A DNA stretch of 64,000 nt from assembly GCF_014202505.1 (NCBI RefSeq), contig NZ_JACHGW010000002.1, forward strand, positions 372,001 through 436,000, given 5' to 3'. This document shows positions 31,447 to 40,529 of this stretch, piece by piece. Positions within the stretch are counted from its first letter, which is position 1. Each line of letters starts with the position of its first letter. A program made the translations under genes and the position numbers. This stretch comes from Armatimonas rosea. GTDB taxonomy: Bacteria; Armatimonadota; Armatimonadia; Armatimonadales; Armatimonadaceae. A model generated the notes under the pieces. It worked only from the letters and a program-made list of their open reading frames with translations. It made no database searches and was not told the origin of the DNA.

Positions 31447-33255
31447 TCACTCCACCGTAAACTGCGCGGCGTGGAGCTGGGCATAGACCCCATTTTGCTC
31501 CAAGAGCTCGCTGTGGGTGCCGCGCTCGACAATCTTTCCGGCCTCCATCACCAGAATCAGATCAGCGGCGAGGATGGTCGAGAGACGGTGGGCGATTGCA
31601 AAGGTCGTGCGGCCCTCGGAGAGGCGCGTCAGGGCGTCTTGGATCAGCCGCTCGCTCTGGGTGTCTAGGGCGCTGGTGGCTTCGTCGAGGATCAGGATCT
31701 GCGGGTTCTTGAGGATCGCGCGGGCGATTGCGATGCGCTGCTTCTCTCCGCCCGAGAGCTTGTAGCCGCGCTCCCCGACCACGGTATCGTAGCCGGCGGG
31801 GAGGCTGGCGATATGGTCGTGGATCGCGGCGGCCTGCGCGGCGGCGATCAATTGCTCATCGGTGGCATCGGGGCGGCCGTAGCGCAGGTTCTCACGGATC
31901 GTGTCGTGGACGAGATACGTCTCCTGGGTCACCACCCCGATTGCCTGCCCGAGCGTGGCCAGCGGTAGGCGCTTGATCTCGTGGCCGTCGATTCGCACGA
32001 TCCCCGAGTCGGCATCGTAGAGGCGGGGAATCAGGTAGGTGAGCGTCGTCTTGCCCGAGCCGCTGTGCCCGACCAGCGCGACCAGCTGTCCCGGCTTGGC
32101 CGTGAACGTGATCTCCGAGAGCGTTTGCTTGTCGTCGTCGTAGGCGAACGACACATTCTCAAAGCTCACCTCGCCGCGTACCTCCTCGGGCTTGAGCGCG
32201 ACCGCATCGGTGGGCTCCGGGTCGCGGATCTCCTGCTTCATGTTGATGTACTCAAAGATGCGCTCAAAGAGCCCCAGCGCGGTGAGCACCTCCACCTGGA
32301 CATTGAAGAGGCTGGTCAGCGGGAAGAAGAGCCGGCCCTGGAGCGCGGTGAAGGCGACAATCAGCCCGACGGTCAGGCGCTGCGACTCGCCGTGTGCCAT
32401 GAAGTAGCCCGCCAGCCAGTAGACCAGCGCGGGCGTGAGGGAGAACGTCAGCGGGATCAGGCTAAAGAAGATCCGCATGATGGTCGACTGGAGAACCTGG
32501 GTCGCGGTGAGCGCCTCGTTCTCCTTGGCGAACTTGGCCAGGGTCCGTGCCTGCTGCCCGCTGGTCTTGGTCAGGAGTACCCCCGAGACCGAGAGAGTCT
32601 CCTGCATCGTCGCGGAGAGGTCGGCGTTCTGGCCCGCGGCGGTCTTGCGCATCTCGCCCATTCGCATTCCGAGCTTGGCGGAGACAATAGCAAATACCGG
32701 GAGGATACTCAGCGCCAGCAGGGTGAGCCGCCAGTCCAGCAAGATCATGGCGATCAGGGTGGAGATCACGACCGTGACATTGTTGAGGAAGTTGGCGATG
32801 GTGTCGGAGAGAACCCCTTGGACGCCGCTAACATCGGAGATCAGGCGGGACTGAATCTCTCCGGTGCGCGTGCTGGTGAAGAAGCGAAGGCTCATCCCTT
32901 GCAGGTGGTCGAAGAGCTGGAGCCGCAGGTCCCGCATGATCTTCTGGCCCACCAGCACCGAGAGGTAGCCAAACCAGAGCGAGAAGCCGCTGGAGGCGAC
33001 CGTCATGAGAAGTGTCAGGAGCGTGAACTGGGTGACAATCCCAAAGTCTTGCTTGCCAAAGCCTTCATCGACAATGCGCCGCAGGTAGGCTGGCGGGTAG
33101 AGCCCCAGGAGTGCGGAGATCAGCACCAGCACGACAATAAAGGCGAGCTGGCGTCGGTACGGAATAAAGGTCGCAAAGACACGCTTGACGGTCTCTGGAT
33201 TTGGCTTCTTCGGCGCTCCGCCCGGCCCGCCTGGCCCTCCCATACGAAAACCCAT
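31447..33255 (-). CDS. ABC exporter, fused permease-ATPase
   Basis: 602 residues from the ATG at 33255, which lies 6 nt after TACAAT (33262-33267). Six transmembrane helices over about 25-310 are followed by an ATPase domain: Walker A GHSGSGKTT near 396-404, signature LSGGEKQRIAIAR near 502, Walker B ILILDEATSALD near 528 and H-loop AIAHRLST near 552. This is a half-transporter of the type I exporter fold (MsbA/lipid A or multidrug like), expected to dimerise. A glycine-rich N-terminal stretch (MGGPGGPGGAPKK) precedes helix 1. Substrate undefined; lipid A-core flipping is possible given a GT9 gene nearby, but unproven. Confidence 0.93.
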   Translation of the reverse strand: MGFRMGGPGGPGGAPKKPNPETVKRVFATFIPYRRQLAFIVVLVLISALLGLYPPAYLRRIVDEGFGKQDFGIVTQFTLLTLLMTVASSGFSLWFGYLSVLVGQKIMRDLRLQLFDHLQGMSLRFFTSTRTGEIQSRLISDVSGVQGVLSDTIANFLNNVTVVISTLIAMILLDWRLTLLALSILPVFAIVSAKLGMRMGEMRKTAAGQNADLSATMQETLSVSGVLLTKTSGQQARTLAKFAKENEALTATQVLQSTIMRIFFSLIPLTFSLTPALVYWLAGYFMAHGESQRLTVGLIVAFTALQGRLFFPLTSLFNVQVEVLTALGLFERIFEYINMKQEIRDPEPTDAVALKPEEVRGEVSFENVSFAYDDDKQTLSEITFTAKPGQLVALVGHSGSGKTTLTYLIPRLYDADSGIVRIDGHEIKRLPLATLGQAIGVVTQETYLVHDTIRENLRYGRPDATDEQLIAAAQAAAIHDHIASLPAGYDTVVGERGYKLSGGEKQRIAIARAILKNPQILILDEATSALDTQSERLIQDALTRLSEGRTTFAIAHRLSTILAADLILVMEAGKIVERGTHSELLEQNGVYAQLHAAQFTVE

Positions 33256-33337
33256 ACGCAGATTGTATCGCAACTTAAGAGAACTTTTGTTTTTAGGGTC
33301 GGCTATGGCCAGGACGGTACTGATAGAATAGGGGGAT

Positions 33338-34972
33338 ATGTCTCTTAAACGCCGCAGTTTTCTCGGTCTGCTCTCGTTGAGTCTTCTTGGCTGCCAGAAC
33401 ACCGCCAAGCCGCCAGCTGCCCCCCCACCGCCGGAGGGCGCAAGGTTTGTCGAGGTTGCGGAGTCGTCTGGTCTGAAGTACGCATGGACCGCGCCGGGCA
33501 AGCGTCCCCTCAATATCCTGCAGACCATCGGCAACGGCTGTGCGTTCCTCGACTTCAACAACGACGGAAACCTAGATATCTTGCTCGTGGGTCCCAAGCC
33601 GGCGCTGTTTGCCGGCGATGGCAAGGGCAAGTTCACGGACGTGACCTCCACGGTTTTAGGGAGCTTATCGGGCTATTTTCTGGGTTGCGCGGTTGGCGAC
33701 TACGACGGCGACGGGTTCGCCGATGTGTATATTTCTGGGTACCGTGAGGGACGCTTGCTGCACAACGAGGGGGGGAAGAGCTTCCAAGACGTGACCGCGA
33801 GCTCGGGGCTGAAGCCGCAGCCTTGGGGGACATCGTGCGGGTTTGCGGATCTCAATGGCGATGGAAAGCTGGATTTGTATATCGCCAACTACGCGGATTT
33901 TAACGACAAGACCGAGCCACAGCTCTGCAAGTTCCGCACGGAGAAGCACGGCGAGGTGCTGAGCTCCTGCGGGCCGACACGCTATATCGGGCTGAAGGGG
34001 ACTCTCTGGCAAAACACGGGCAAGGGCTTCACGGAGATCTCGCAGGCGGCGGGGTTTGGGACGCAGAACGGGCGCGGGCTTGGGGTGGCGTTTGCCGATA
34101 TCCATGGCAAGGGCCTCGTGAGTGTCGCGCTGGCCAACGACGAAGCACCGGGCGATCTTTTTAGCGCCCGTGGCGGGGGCAAGTTCGAGAACACAGGCCA
34201 GGCTGCCGGGGTCGCCACCGACTCCGAGGGGAAGGTCCACGGCGGGATGGGGATCGACTGGGGCGACTACGACAACGACGGCAAGCTCGATCTCTTTGTG
34301 GCGACCTTCCGAAATGAGGTCAAGAACCTCTACCACAACGAGGGCGATGAGGCCTTTAACGACAAGAGCAATGCATCCGGGATCGGCCAGGCGGCGCTGC
34401 CGTATGTCTCGTTTGGGGCCAAGTTCCTCGATGCGGACAACGACGGCTGGCTGGACTTGGTTGTCACCAATGGCCATGTCCAGGACAATATCGAGCTGAT
34501 CGAGGACACGACCTACCGCCAGAAGACCCTATTTCTCCACAACCAGCAGGGCTTCTTCACCGATGCGGGCCAGGCCTCGGGAATCGGAAATCTCCCCCCG
34601 ATCGTGGGGCGCGGTCTTGCGGTGGGGGACTACGATAACGATGGTCGGGTGGACGTCCTGATTGTCGATAGCGAGGGCAAGCCCCTCCTCCTCCACAACG
34701 AGAGTGCGCCCCAAGGCTGGGTGGGCTTTGACTGCGGTGGGCGCTACGGCGCGGTGCTGACCCTCAAGCTCGCCAGTGGCCAGACCCGCGTGCGCCAGTG
34801 CCAGAGTGCCGGCTCCTACCTGAGCGCCTCGGATTCTCGCGTGCACTTTGGGCTGGGCAAGGACACGGTGGAGAGCCTCACGGTACGCTGGCCCTCTGGC
34901 AAGAGCGAGACCTGGAAGGGCTTCCCCACCGGGAAGTACCTCACGCTGGCACCCGCCCAAGCGCCGCACTAG
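33338..34972 (+). CDS. UnbV/CRTAC1-like FG-GAP propeller lipoprotein, copy A
   Basis: 544 residues from the ATG at 33338, with TAGAAT (33324-33329) 8 nt upstream. The signal SFLGLLSLSLLGC has a lipobox LLGC near 19-22, so it is lipid-anchored. FG-GAP/VCBS calcium turns DFNNDGNLD, DYDGDGFAD, DLNGDGKLD, DYDNDGKLD, DADNDGWLD and DYDNDGRVD mark a seven-bladed propeller over about 60-440. The last 100 residues are the ASPIC/UnbV domain (YLSASDSRVHFGLG ... VRWPSGKSETW). Its C-terminus overlaps the TPR gene on the other strand by 4 bp. Closely related to copy B at 40530, with near-identical blocks. Confidence 0.9.
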   Translation: MSLKRRSFLGLLSLSLLGCQNTAKPPAAPPPPEGARFVEVAESSGLKYAWTAPGKRPLNILQTIGNGCAFLDFNNDGNLDILLVGPKPALFAGDGKGKFTDVTSTVLGSLSGYFLGCAVGDYDGDGFADVYISGYREGRLLHNEGGKSFQDVTASSGLKPQPWGTSCGFADLNGDGKLDLYIANYADFNDKTEPQLCKFRTEKHGEVLSSCGPTRYIGLKGTLWQNTGKGFTEISQAAGFGTQNGRGLGVAFADIHGKGLVSVALANDEAPGDLFSARGGGKFENTGQAAGVATDSEGKVHGGMGIDWGDYDNDGKLDLFVATFRNEVKNLYHNEGDEAFNDKSNASGIGQAALPYVSFGAKFLDADNDGWLDLVVTNGHVQDNIELIEDTTYRQKTLFLHNQQGFFTDAGQASGIGNLPPIVGRGLAVGDYDNDGRVDVLIVDSEGKPLLLHNESAPQGWVGFDCGGRYGAVLTLKLASGQTRVRQCQSAGSYLSASDSRVHFGLGKDTVESLTVRWPSGKSETWKGFPTGKYLTLAPAQAPH

Positions 34973-36657
34973 GGCTTCTTGGGCGTGTCGGCCGTCTCGC
35001 GCATCGTGGCGTCCATCAGGGCTTGGAGGCCACGGGCGGCTTGCTCGGGGTGGGTCTTGAGCATCTGGATCATGCCCATCTGCTGCTTTGCCTTCTCCAG
35101 CTCGCCGGTCTGCTGGTAGAGTAGCGCGAGCTTCTCGTGGATGGCGATATCGGCGGGGTGGGCGAGCTCCTGCTCCACCAAGCGCCGTACCTCGTCATCG
35201 ATTCGCGAGACCTCCGTGGCGACCTCCTGAATCTCCTTGGCCTTGTCGGGCTTGCCAATCTTGCGGTAGGCCAGGGCCATCAGGCGCAGGGCACTGATGT
35301 CGCGCGGTCTTGCCTGGAGCACCTCATTGAGCAGAATTCCCGCATCGGCGGCCTGCTTGGGATCGTTTTTATCGAGGAGGATCTGCGCGAGTGCCTGCTT
35401 TGCGGAGATCGCATCGGGCTCCAGCTGGAGGGAGAGGCGCAGGTGCTGCTCGGCCTCCGCGACCCGGGCGGGGCTGCTCTGCTGGGTGGTGAGGTGGTAG
35501 CCCAGCATGTAGTGCGCCTGGGCATCGCGGGGGGCGGCGGCGAGGCGACGGCGCAGCAGGGCCTCGGACTCCGCAGGCTTGTAGTTGGCGCGCAGGGCAT
35601 CGGCCATGGGGGTGAAGAAGTCCGTGCGCTCCGGGGCGAGCTGCGCGGCTTTCTGGTAGGCGGCTAGCGAGAGATCGTAGCGCAGGCCCTGGTAGAAGTA
35701 GGCCTTCCCCAGCGCGATCCAGACCTCGACGTTCTTGGGGTCCTGCTTGCTGGCCTTCTCCAGGTTCTCCAGCGCGAGCCGGTGGAGCTTGAGGAGGGTC
35801 GCGGCGCGTCCCAGACCCACCACGGCGGGGAGCCAGTCCTTGCGCTGGGCGAGAATTTTCTTGTAGGCAAGTGCCGCTTTGACGCCCGCACCCCCCGCGA
35901 GGAGGACATCGGCGCTGGCAAGCTGTGCCTCCAGCGAGTCGGGGGCGAGGGTGAGAGCCTTCTGCGCGGCCTGCTCCGCATCACGGTAGCGGCCGTTGCG
36001 CACCAGCGCCTCGGCCCAGAGGAGCTGTGCCTCCAGCGAGTCGGGGTTGGCGTGGGCGAGCCGCTCACGGTAGATAAAGCCGCTGTGGGCACGGTCCCGG
36101 CGGGCTTGGCCGTCGAAGTAGCTATTGAGGTAGCTTCCCAGGGAGTAGCGCTGGCTGACCTCGCTGGGGCCATTGGGACAGAGTGCCTTGGCGACCTCGA
36201 TATCGCTTGCCCCTTTGGGCAGTGCCTCCGCTCGCTTCAGTGCCTCTTCCACCACCTCCGGCTTATCCGCACCGCCCTTGCGTGCCTCTTCAAGGACCGA
36301 GCGGGCAGCGGGTCGCTGGTTTGAGGTGGTGAGGCAGGCGGCCCAGGTACGCCAGAGGAGCTCATCGCGCATCCCGGTCTGGATCGCCTTTCCCAGGGCA
36401 TCGGCGGCCTCTCCAAAGCGATTGACCTCTGCGAGCCGTCCCCCGAGCAGGGCGAGCGCCGGTCCATCGGTGGGGGCGCGCCGGGTGTAGAGCTCTAGGT
36501 CGTCCAGGTAGGACTCCCGTAGCCAGGTCGCGTGGTAGGCCTGAACCAGGGAGCGGCTACCGAGTCCTAGGGTAGCAAGAACTAAGGCCACACCGAGCCA
36601 GCGGAGGCGCTGACGCGATGTAGCCTTAGACGAAGCGTGCGGAGAGGGAGAAGACAT
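34969..36657 (-). CDS. TPR-repeat protein, copy A
   Basis: 562 residues. An N-terminal membrane helix at about 19-38 (RWLGVALVLATLGLGS) is followed by TPR-type repeats through residue 540, including LLWAEALVRNGRYRDAEQAAQKAL, DPKNVEVWIALGKAYFYQG and ADPKQAADAGILLNEVL. It matches copy B (42146) in length and order, including TDGPALALLGGRLAE versus TNGSLLAVLAGRHAE. It is probably exposed in the periplasm as a scaffold for its UnbV/prepilin partners. TACACT (complement of 36664-36669) is 6 nt before the ATG at 36657, so it has its own promoter after the lipoprotein gene. Confidence 0.85.
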   Translation of the reverse strand: MSSPSPHASSKATSRQRLRWLGVALVLATLGLGSRSLVQAYHATWLRESYLDDLELYTRRAPTDGPALALLGGRLAEVNRFGEAADALGKAIQTGMRDELLWRTWAACLTTSNQRPAARSVLEEARKGGADKPEVVEEALKRAEALPKGASDIEVAKALCPNGPSEVSQRYSLGSYLNSYFDGQARRDRAHSGFIYRERLAHANPDSLEAQLLWAEALVRNGRYRDAEQAAQKALTLAPDSLEAQLASADVLLAGGAGVKAALAYKKILAQRKDWLPAVVGLGRAATLLKLHRLALENLEKASKQDPKNVEVWIALGKAYFYQGLRYDLSLAAYQKAAQLAPERTDFFTPMADALRANYKPAESEALLRRRLAAAPRDAQAHYMLGYHLTTQQSSPARVAEAEQHLRLSLQLEPDAISAKQALAQILLDKNDPKQAADAGILLNEVLQARPRDISALRLMALAYRKIGKPDKAKEIQEVATEVSRIDDEVRRLVEQELAHPADIAIHEKLALLYQQTGELEKAKQQMGMIQMLKTHPEQAARGLQALMDATMRETADTPKKP

Positions 36658-36677
36658 ACTTCGAGTGTATCTCGAAA

Positions 36678-36932
36678 CTACTTCCCGCCACCCATCTGTG
36701 CCTGAATTTTTGCCTTGACCTCAGGCGGGGTATTGGGGTCGTTGAGCGCTTTGCTCATCTGACCCTGAGCCTCGGCGGGGAGCTGCGCGGGGGCACCTCC
36801 GGACTTGGCAGCATCTGCGGCAAGCGCCTTAGGATCGTCCTTAACCGGCTCCTGCTCGGTCTTGCAGCCCACAAGGCAGCTCAGGGCGGCCAGTGCGGCG
36901 ATGATCAGGGAGAGCTTGTGTGTTTTTGTCAT
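36678..36932 (-). CDS. small lipoprotein, copy A2
   Basis: 84 residues. Signal peptide with lipobox LVGC (Cys near 23): MTKTHKLSLIIAALAALSCLVGC. The mature part is acidic then Pro/Gln-rich, and ends with NTPPEVKAKIQAQMGGGK, a tail shared with copy A1 at 38083 and, more loosely, copy B at 43838. AAGGA about 8 nt before the ATG at 36932. It follows a prepilin gene across a strong hairpin. Probably anchored in the outer or inner membrane beside the prepilin; function unknown. Confidence 0.8.
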   Translation of the reverse strand: MTKTHKLSLIIAALAALSCLVGCKTEQEPVKDDPKALAADAAKSGGAPAQLPAEAQGQMSKALNDPNTPPEVKAKIQAQMGGGK

Positions 36933-36958
36933 GTCAACATTTCCTTTTCACAGAGTAA

Positions 36959-36988
36959 AGACGCACTGCCGCTCAGGGCAGTGCGTCT
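36959..36988. promoter_or_regulatory. hairpin between prepilin A2 and lipoprotein A2
   Basis: Perfect 12-bp arms AGACGCACTGCC (36959-36970) and GGCAGTGCGTCT (36977-36988) around a 6-nt loop, read on the minus-strand mRNA between the two genes. There is no T-run, so a processing or decay block, or partial terminator, is likelier than full termination. Confidence 0.6.
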
Positions 36989-37010
36989 GTGGAAAGTGAT
37001 TTCCTACGAG

Positions 37011-37823
37011 CTACGGGACGAAGACCGTGGTGCTCTTGTTGTTCTTGAAGAGGTAGAAGTCGTTTGCACGAGCCGCTCCCCACTTGAGTGCCTTGACATG
37101 GCCGTCGGCGAAGACATAGTTGCCGGCGTCGAAGTGACCCTTGGTGCCTGCACTCGCGTACTGAGCATTACAGCCGCCCGAGGTCGCTGCATCCTGGCCC
37201 GCTTGACGTCCGCCGAGCTTCCAGGTGTCACATCCGGTGAAGAGGGAGCCCCAGGGCGAGCCGTAGTTGATGTCGCCACCGTTGACATCGACGACCTCGA
37301 TGGTCTCTGCCGGTGCGGTCATGGCTGCGAGCGCGGTGGGGGTTCCACCCCAGTTGGACATACCGGTGTTGGGATCGGTATTGTTTCCTGCCTCACGGGT
37401 GTTGATGCGTCCCACGGAGCTGTAGGTGCGGGTCTTGGGGGCCGTGTTGAACTTACCGTCCCAGTAGTTGCCCAGGCCATAGTTTGCGCCAGCGCTACCA
37501 CGAACACTGGGACACTTCCACATGTCGGTGTTCTTGGTGTAGGGCTCGATCATGGACTCAAACGGGGTAACGGCCTGGCCACCACCGTTGATGGGCGGGT
37601 TTGCCGGGAAGGCCACGGGCAGGGTCTCGTCATAGTCTTGAGCATACATCATCAGCCCAAGCCCGATCTGCTTGAGGTTGGAGATACAGGAGACGGCACG
37701 GGCGCGCTCACGTGCCTGTGCAAAAACGGGGAAAAGAATCGCGGCAAGGATCGCGATAATGGCGATAACAACGAGGAGCTCAATAAGCGTAAAAGCTCTT
37801 CGTGTATTAGAAAGACGAGTCAT
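37011..37823 (-). CDS. DUF1559-type prepilin, copy A2
   Basis: 270 residues from the ATG at 37823 with AAGAGG upstream. The class III signal [23 protein letters not shown] has the GFTLIE-type cut site but with Ala at -1 (A/FTLIE). After the helix, [39 protein letters not shown] is the DUF1559 hallmark, and [15 protein letters not shown] is the distal turn. These are the minor-pseudopilin-like proteins of type II secretion-type machinery. Near-identical to copy A1 (38422) through the middle 150 residues. A promoter TAGACA-17-TATAAA lies at 37954-37982. Confidence 0.9.
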   Translation of the reverse strand: MTRLSNTRRAFTLIELLVVIAIIAILAAILFPVFAQARERARAVSCISNLKQIGLGLMMYAQDYDETLPVAFPANPPINGGGQAVTPFESMIEPYTKNTDMWKCPSVRGSAGANYGLGNYWDGKFNTAPKTRTYSSVGRINTREAGNNTDPNTGMSNWGGTPTALAAMTAPAETIEVVDVNGGDINYGSPWGSLFTGCDTWKLGGRQAGQDAATSGGCNAQYASAGTKGHFDAGNYVFADGHVKALKWGAARANDFYLFKNNKSTTVFVP

Positions 37824-37953
37824 TTTAAACCTCTTATAAAAAACCAAGGATTAGTGCGTGATCCCAAGCCTGCGACGCCTATCACCGAGTGGATTTGATC
37901 TTCTTAGATGAGACGCTACTCTGAGCGTTTTTTGGGTTCTGGCTTAAGGATGG

Positions 37954-37982
37954 TTTATACCATGACAATCAAGTTCTGTCTA
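37954..37982 (-). promoter_or_regulatory. promoter of prepilin A2
   Basis: On the minus strand TAGACA (complement of 37977-37982), a 17-nt spacer and TATAAA (complement of 37954-37959). It would give a 5' leader of about 120 nt ending at the AAGAGG ribosome site, in contrast to the leaderless genes elsewhere. Confidence 0.6.
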
Positions 37983-38023
37983 TGACGCGTATGAAATTTG
38001 TATTAAAATTTCGGTGCGCCAGA

Positions 38024-38053
38024 AAAAAACGAACCCGGGCTGGTGGGCCCGGG
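38024..38053 (-). terminator. intrinsic terminator after lipoprotein A1
   Basis: On the minus strand a stem CCCGGGC/GCCCGGG (38047-38053 with 38034-38040) is followed by TTCGTTTTTTT. It lies 30 bp after the lipoprotein stop and before the promoter of the next prepilin. Confidence 0.8.
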
Positions 38054-38082
38054 CTGAGAAAAAAATAAGAGACGATGGGGGG

Positions 38083-38343
38083 CTAGCGGCCGCCGCCACC
38101 CATCTGTGCTCGGATCTTTGCCTTGACCTCGGGGGGGGTGTTGGGGTTGTTGAGAGCATCGCTCATCTGGCCCTGAGCCCCTTGGGGAACGGGAGCGGGA
38201 GCCGCGTTGCTACCTGCCTTCGCCGCATCGGCTGCAATGGCCTTGGGGTCGTCTTTAACAACATCGCCACCTTTCTGGCAGCCTACGAGACAGGGCACGG
38301 TCAGTGCGGCGACAAAGAGGGAGAGCTTAAGGGAGTTAGTCAT
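38083..38343 (-). CDS. small lipoprotein, copy A1
   Basis: 86 residues with lipobox LVGC (Cys near 22) after MTNSLKLSLFVAALTVPCLVG. The mature segment DDPKAIAADAAKAG and the ending NTPPEVKAKIRAQMGGGG match copy A2 closely, so the two arose by duplication with the adjacent prepilins. A hairpin (38369-38400) lies between this and the prepilin gene at 38422, as at the A2 junction. No Shine-Dalgarno is obvious. Function unknown. Confidence 0.8.
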   Translation of the reverse strand: MTNSLKLSLFVAALTVPCLVGCQKGGDVVKDDPKAIAADAAKAGSNAAPAPVPQGAQGQMSDALNNPNTPPEVKAKIRAQMGGGGR

Positions 38344-38368
38344 GGAGTTGGGGTCTTTCAGAAGACGG

Positions 38369-38400
38369 AAGACGCACCACCCCGGGAGGCGGTGCGTCTT
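38369..38400. promoter_or_regulatory. hairpin between prepilin A1 and lipoprotein A1
   Basis: Perfect 10-bp arms AAGACGCACC (38369-38378) and GGTGCGTCTT (38391-38400) with a 12-nt loop. Its position and the AGACGCAC sequence repeat the A2 junction hairpin, so the arrangement is conserved after duplication. Confidence 0.6.
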
Positions 38401-38421
38401 TTCTTGTGGCGTTACGACGAG

Positions 38422-39234
38422 CTACGGTACGAAGACCGCGGTGCTCTTGTTGTTCTTGAAGAGGTAGAAGTCGTTTGCACGAGCCGCTCCCCACTTGAGT
38501 GCCTTGACATGGCCGTCGGCGAAGACATAGTTGCCAGACTCAAAGTGTCCCGAGGTCCCTGCGTTGGCGTACTGTGAGTCGCAGCCACCCGAGGTTGTGG
38601 CGTCCTGTCCGGCCTTGCGTCCGCCGAGCTTCCAGGTGTCACATCCGGTGAAGAGGGAGCCCCAGGGCGAGCCGTAGTTGACATCGCCGCCGTTGACATC
38701 GACGACCTCGATGGTCTCCGCCGGTGCGGTCATGGCTGCGAGCGCGGTGGGAGTTCCACCCCAGTTGGACATGCCCGTGTTCTGGTCGGTGTTGTTTCCT
38801 GCCTCACGGGTGTTGATGCGTCCCACGGAGCTGTAGGTGCGGGTCTTGGGGTCGTTGTTGAACCGACCGTCCCAGTAGTTGCCCAGACCGTAGCCGGCTC
38901 CGGCCTTGGCGCGGGAGCTCGGACACTTCCACATGTCGGTGTTCTTGGTGTAGGGCTCCAGCATGGACTCTAGGGGAGTGACCGCCTGGCCGCCACCGTT
39001 GATGGGCGGGTTTGCCGGGAAGGCCACGGGGAGGGTCTCGTCGTAGTCCTGGGAGTACATCATCAGCCCAAGCCCGATCTGCTTGAGGTTGGAGATACAG
39101 GAGATCGCACGGGCGCGCTCACGTGCCTGTGCAAAAACGGGGAAGAGAATGGCAGCAAGAATCGCGATAATGGCGATAACGACCAGGAGTTCGATGAGCG
39201 TAAACGCTCTTTTTTGAGAAGAAAGACGAGTCAT
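38422..39234 (-). CDS. DUF1559-type prepilin, copy A1
   Basis: 270 residues. N-terminal [21 protein letters not shown], then [39 protein letters not shown], and distal [12 protein letters not shown]. As in copy A2, the residue before the cut is Ala, not Gly. AAAAGG upstream of the ATG at 39234 fits. The 194-bp region before it holds only weak -10 candidates (for example attcta at 39379-39384, complement). It differs from A2 mainly at a few dozen positions, so copy choice may matter for assembly. Confidence 0.9.
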   Translation of the reverse strand: MTRLSSQKRAFTLIELLVVIAIIAILAAILFPVFAQARERARAISCISNLKQIGLGLMMYSQDYDETLPVAFPANPPINGGGQAVTPLESMLEPYTKNTDMWKCPSSRAKAGAGYGLGNYWDGRFNNDPKTRTYSSVGRINTREAGNNTDQNTGMSNWGGTPTALAAMTAPAETIEVVDVNGGDVNYGSPWGSLFTGCDTWKLGGRKAGQDATTSGGCDSQYANAGTSGHFESGNYVFADGHVKALKWGAARANDFYLFKNNKSTAVFVP

Positions 39235-39428
39235 TTAGAACCTTTTCAGTAGAAAATCGTACGATAATTCGTGAAATCGTACGCCCGACGCTGGGTGATT
39301 TTAGGTCATCATTGATTCAGAGGCTTTGAATGAGTATGAGATTTTTCAAAGTATTGTAACTGATGCCAGCGTTAAGTGATTCTATACCATACTTAGTTAA
39401 GAAAAGCGATTTTTTCGAAAAACTAAAT

Positions 39429-40505
39429 TTATTTTTCAGGAATTTTGATTTTGTGATCTGCCATTTTCATCGGTATATCCGACCCTGAGAGCGCTTTCCT
39501 AAGAGGCATATGGCAAGAAACACAGTTTGTTTTGGGATTTATAGGACATGTTTTTTGATTTGATGCGGGTGTTGAGTGGCATTTTAAACAGATGCGCTCG
39601 TAGAAAACAGGCTGTGTCTTGGCATTCTCATGGGGGTTGTGGCAGGTCACGCAAGAGAGGGTCTCCGGGCTCTTTTGGAAGCACTTACTCTCCATGAGGC
39701 CGTAGGTCTGCATCCGGTTGGTCACATCGCCCGGCAGGTGCGCGGCAGCCACATCCTCCGGTGTCCCGTGGCACTTCCCACAGCGCAGGTTGAGCTCACG
39801 GGCAGGGAGCTTGCCGAGGGACTCCATCTTGCCTTGGGTGTAGTTCCCTGCGCGGGCGGCGGCGACATGGGCGGTGCCCGAGCCATGGCAGGACTCACAG
39901 CCCACGCCAAAGAAGCGGCGCTCGGGGAGGGCGACCGGGTCGGGGACACTGACCGCGTGGCAGAGCAGGCACTTCTTGGCGTTGGCGGCGGAGTGGATCT
40001 TGCCAAGGGAGCCGGGGGCGAGCTTCTCCTGCCCGGGGGTGATGTACCAGGTTGACTTGGCCGGGAAGTAGCTCATCCGAAACTCCGCCATCTTGCTCTC
40101 GTCGAGGAAGGCGACATAGGTGACTCCGGTCTTGCCCGAGCCCAGAGCGAGCTCCAGGGGGACCGTCTCCTGGGAGAGGCCTGGGATCGCGACCGTGAGG
40201 GTCTCCGCCACTTTTTGGAGCACAAACTCGGAGCTGCCGATCTTGCCGAGGGGCGGGAGGCGCACCCCGGCCTCGTCGTGGGTGAGGAGGCTTAGGGTGT
40301 GGGCATGGTTGCTCTGGCTATGGCTCTTGGCGATATCGGGGTGGCACTCCGCGCAGGCGGCGTTGCCCACAAAGGTCACCGCCGCCGGGGTGGGCTTGGG
40401 CGACGAGGGAGTCAGGCTGGGGTCACCCAGGCACCCGGCCATCACGGCCAAGAGAACGGGGAGCCCCACCACGAGAGCTCTTTGAAGGGCAGCACGGTAT
40501 CGCAT
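39429..40505 (-). CDS. seven-heme c-type cytochrome lipoprotein
   Basis: 358 residues. Lipobox-like LAVMAGC near residue 25 suggests a lipid anchor. Seven CxxCH heme sites are visible: CAECH, CLLCH, CESCH, CGKCH, CVTCH, CLKCH and CVSCH. The spread of the sites and NAACAECHPDIAKSHSQSNHAHT recall cytochrome c554-like multiheme carriers. It should pass electrons in the periplasm or at the outer surface. TACAAT (40514-40519) lies 8 nt before the ATG, so it has its own promoter after the UnbV gene (24 bp away). Multiheme cytochromes beside UnbV/TPR genes suggest surface redox. Confidence 0.92.
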   Translation of the reverse strand: MRYRAALQRALVVGLPVLLAVMAGCLGDPSLTPSSPKPTPAAVTFVGNAACAECHPDIAKSHSQSNHAHTLSLLTHDEAGVRLPPLGKIGSSEFVLQKVAETLTVAIPGLSQETVPLELALGSGKTGVTYVAFLDESKMAEFRMSYFPAKSTWYITPGQEKLAPGSLGKIHSAANAKKCLLCHAVSVPDPVALPERRFFGVGCESCHGSGTAHVAAARAGNYTQGKMESLGKLPARELNLRCGKCHGTPEDVAAAHLPGDVTNRMQTYGLMESKCFQKSPETLSCVTCHNPHENAKTQPVFYERICLKCHSTPASNQKTCPINPKTNCVSCHMPLRKALSGSDIPMKMADHKIKIPEK

Positions 40506-40529
40506 CTTGCCGGATTGTACCGCAGGCGG

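Noticed and set aside
31981-33348. A 455-codon forward frame antisense to the ABC exporter
   Set aside because: Walker and signature motifs are on the minus strand; the forward product is low complexity.
39373-39428. Possible terminator after the cytochrome gene
   Set aside because: The AT-rich fold around TTTTTTCGAAAAA is weak and has no stable GC stem, so no terminator is claimed.
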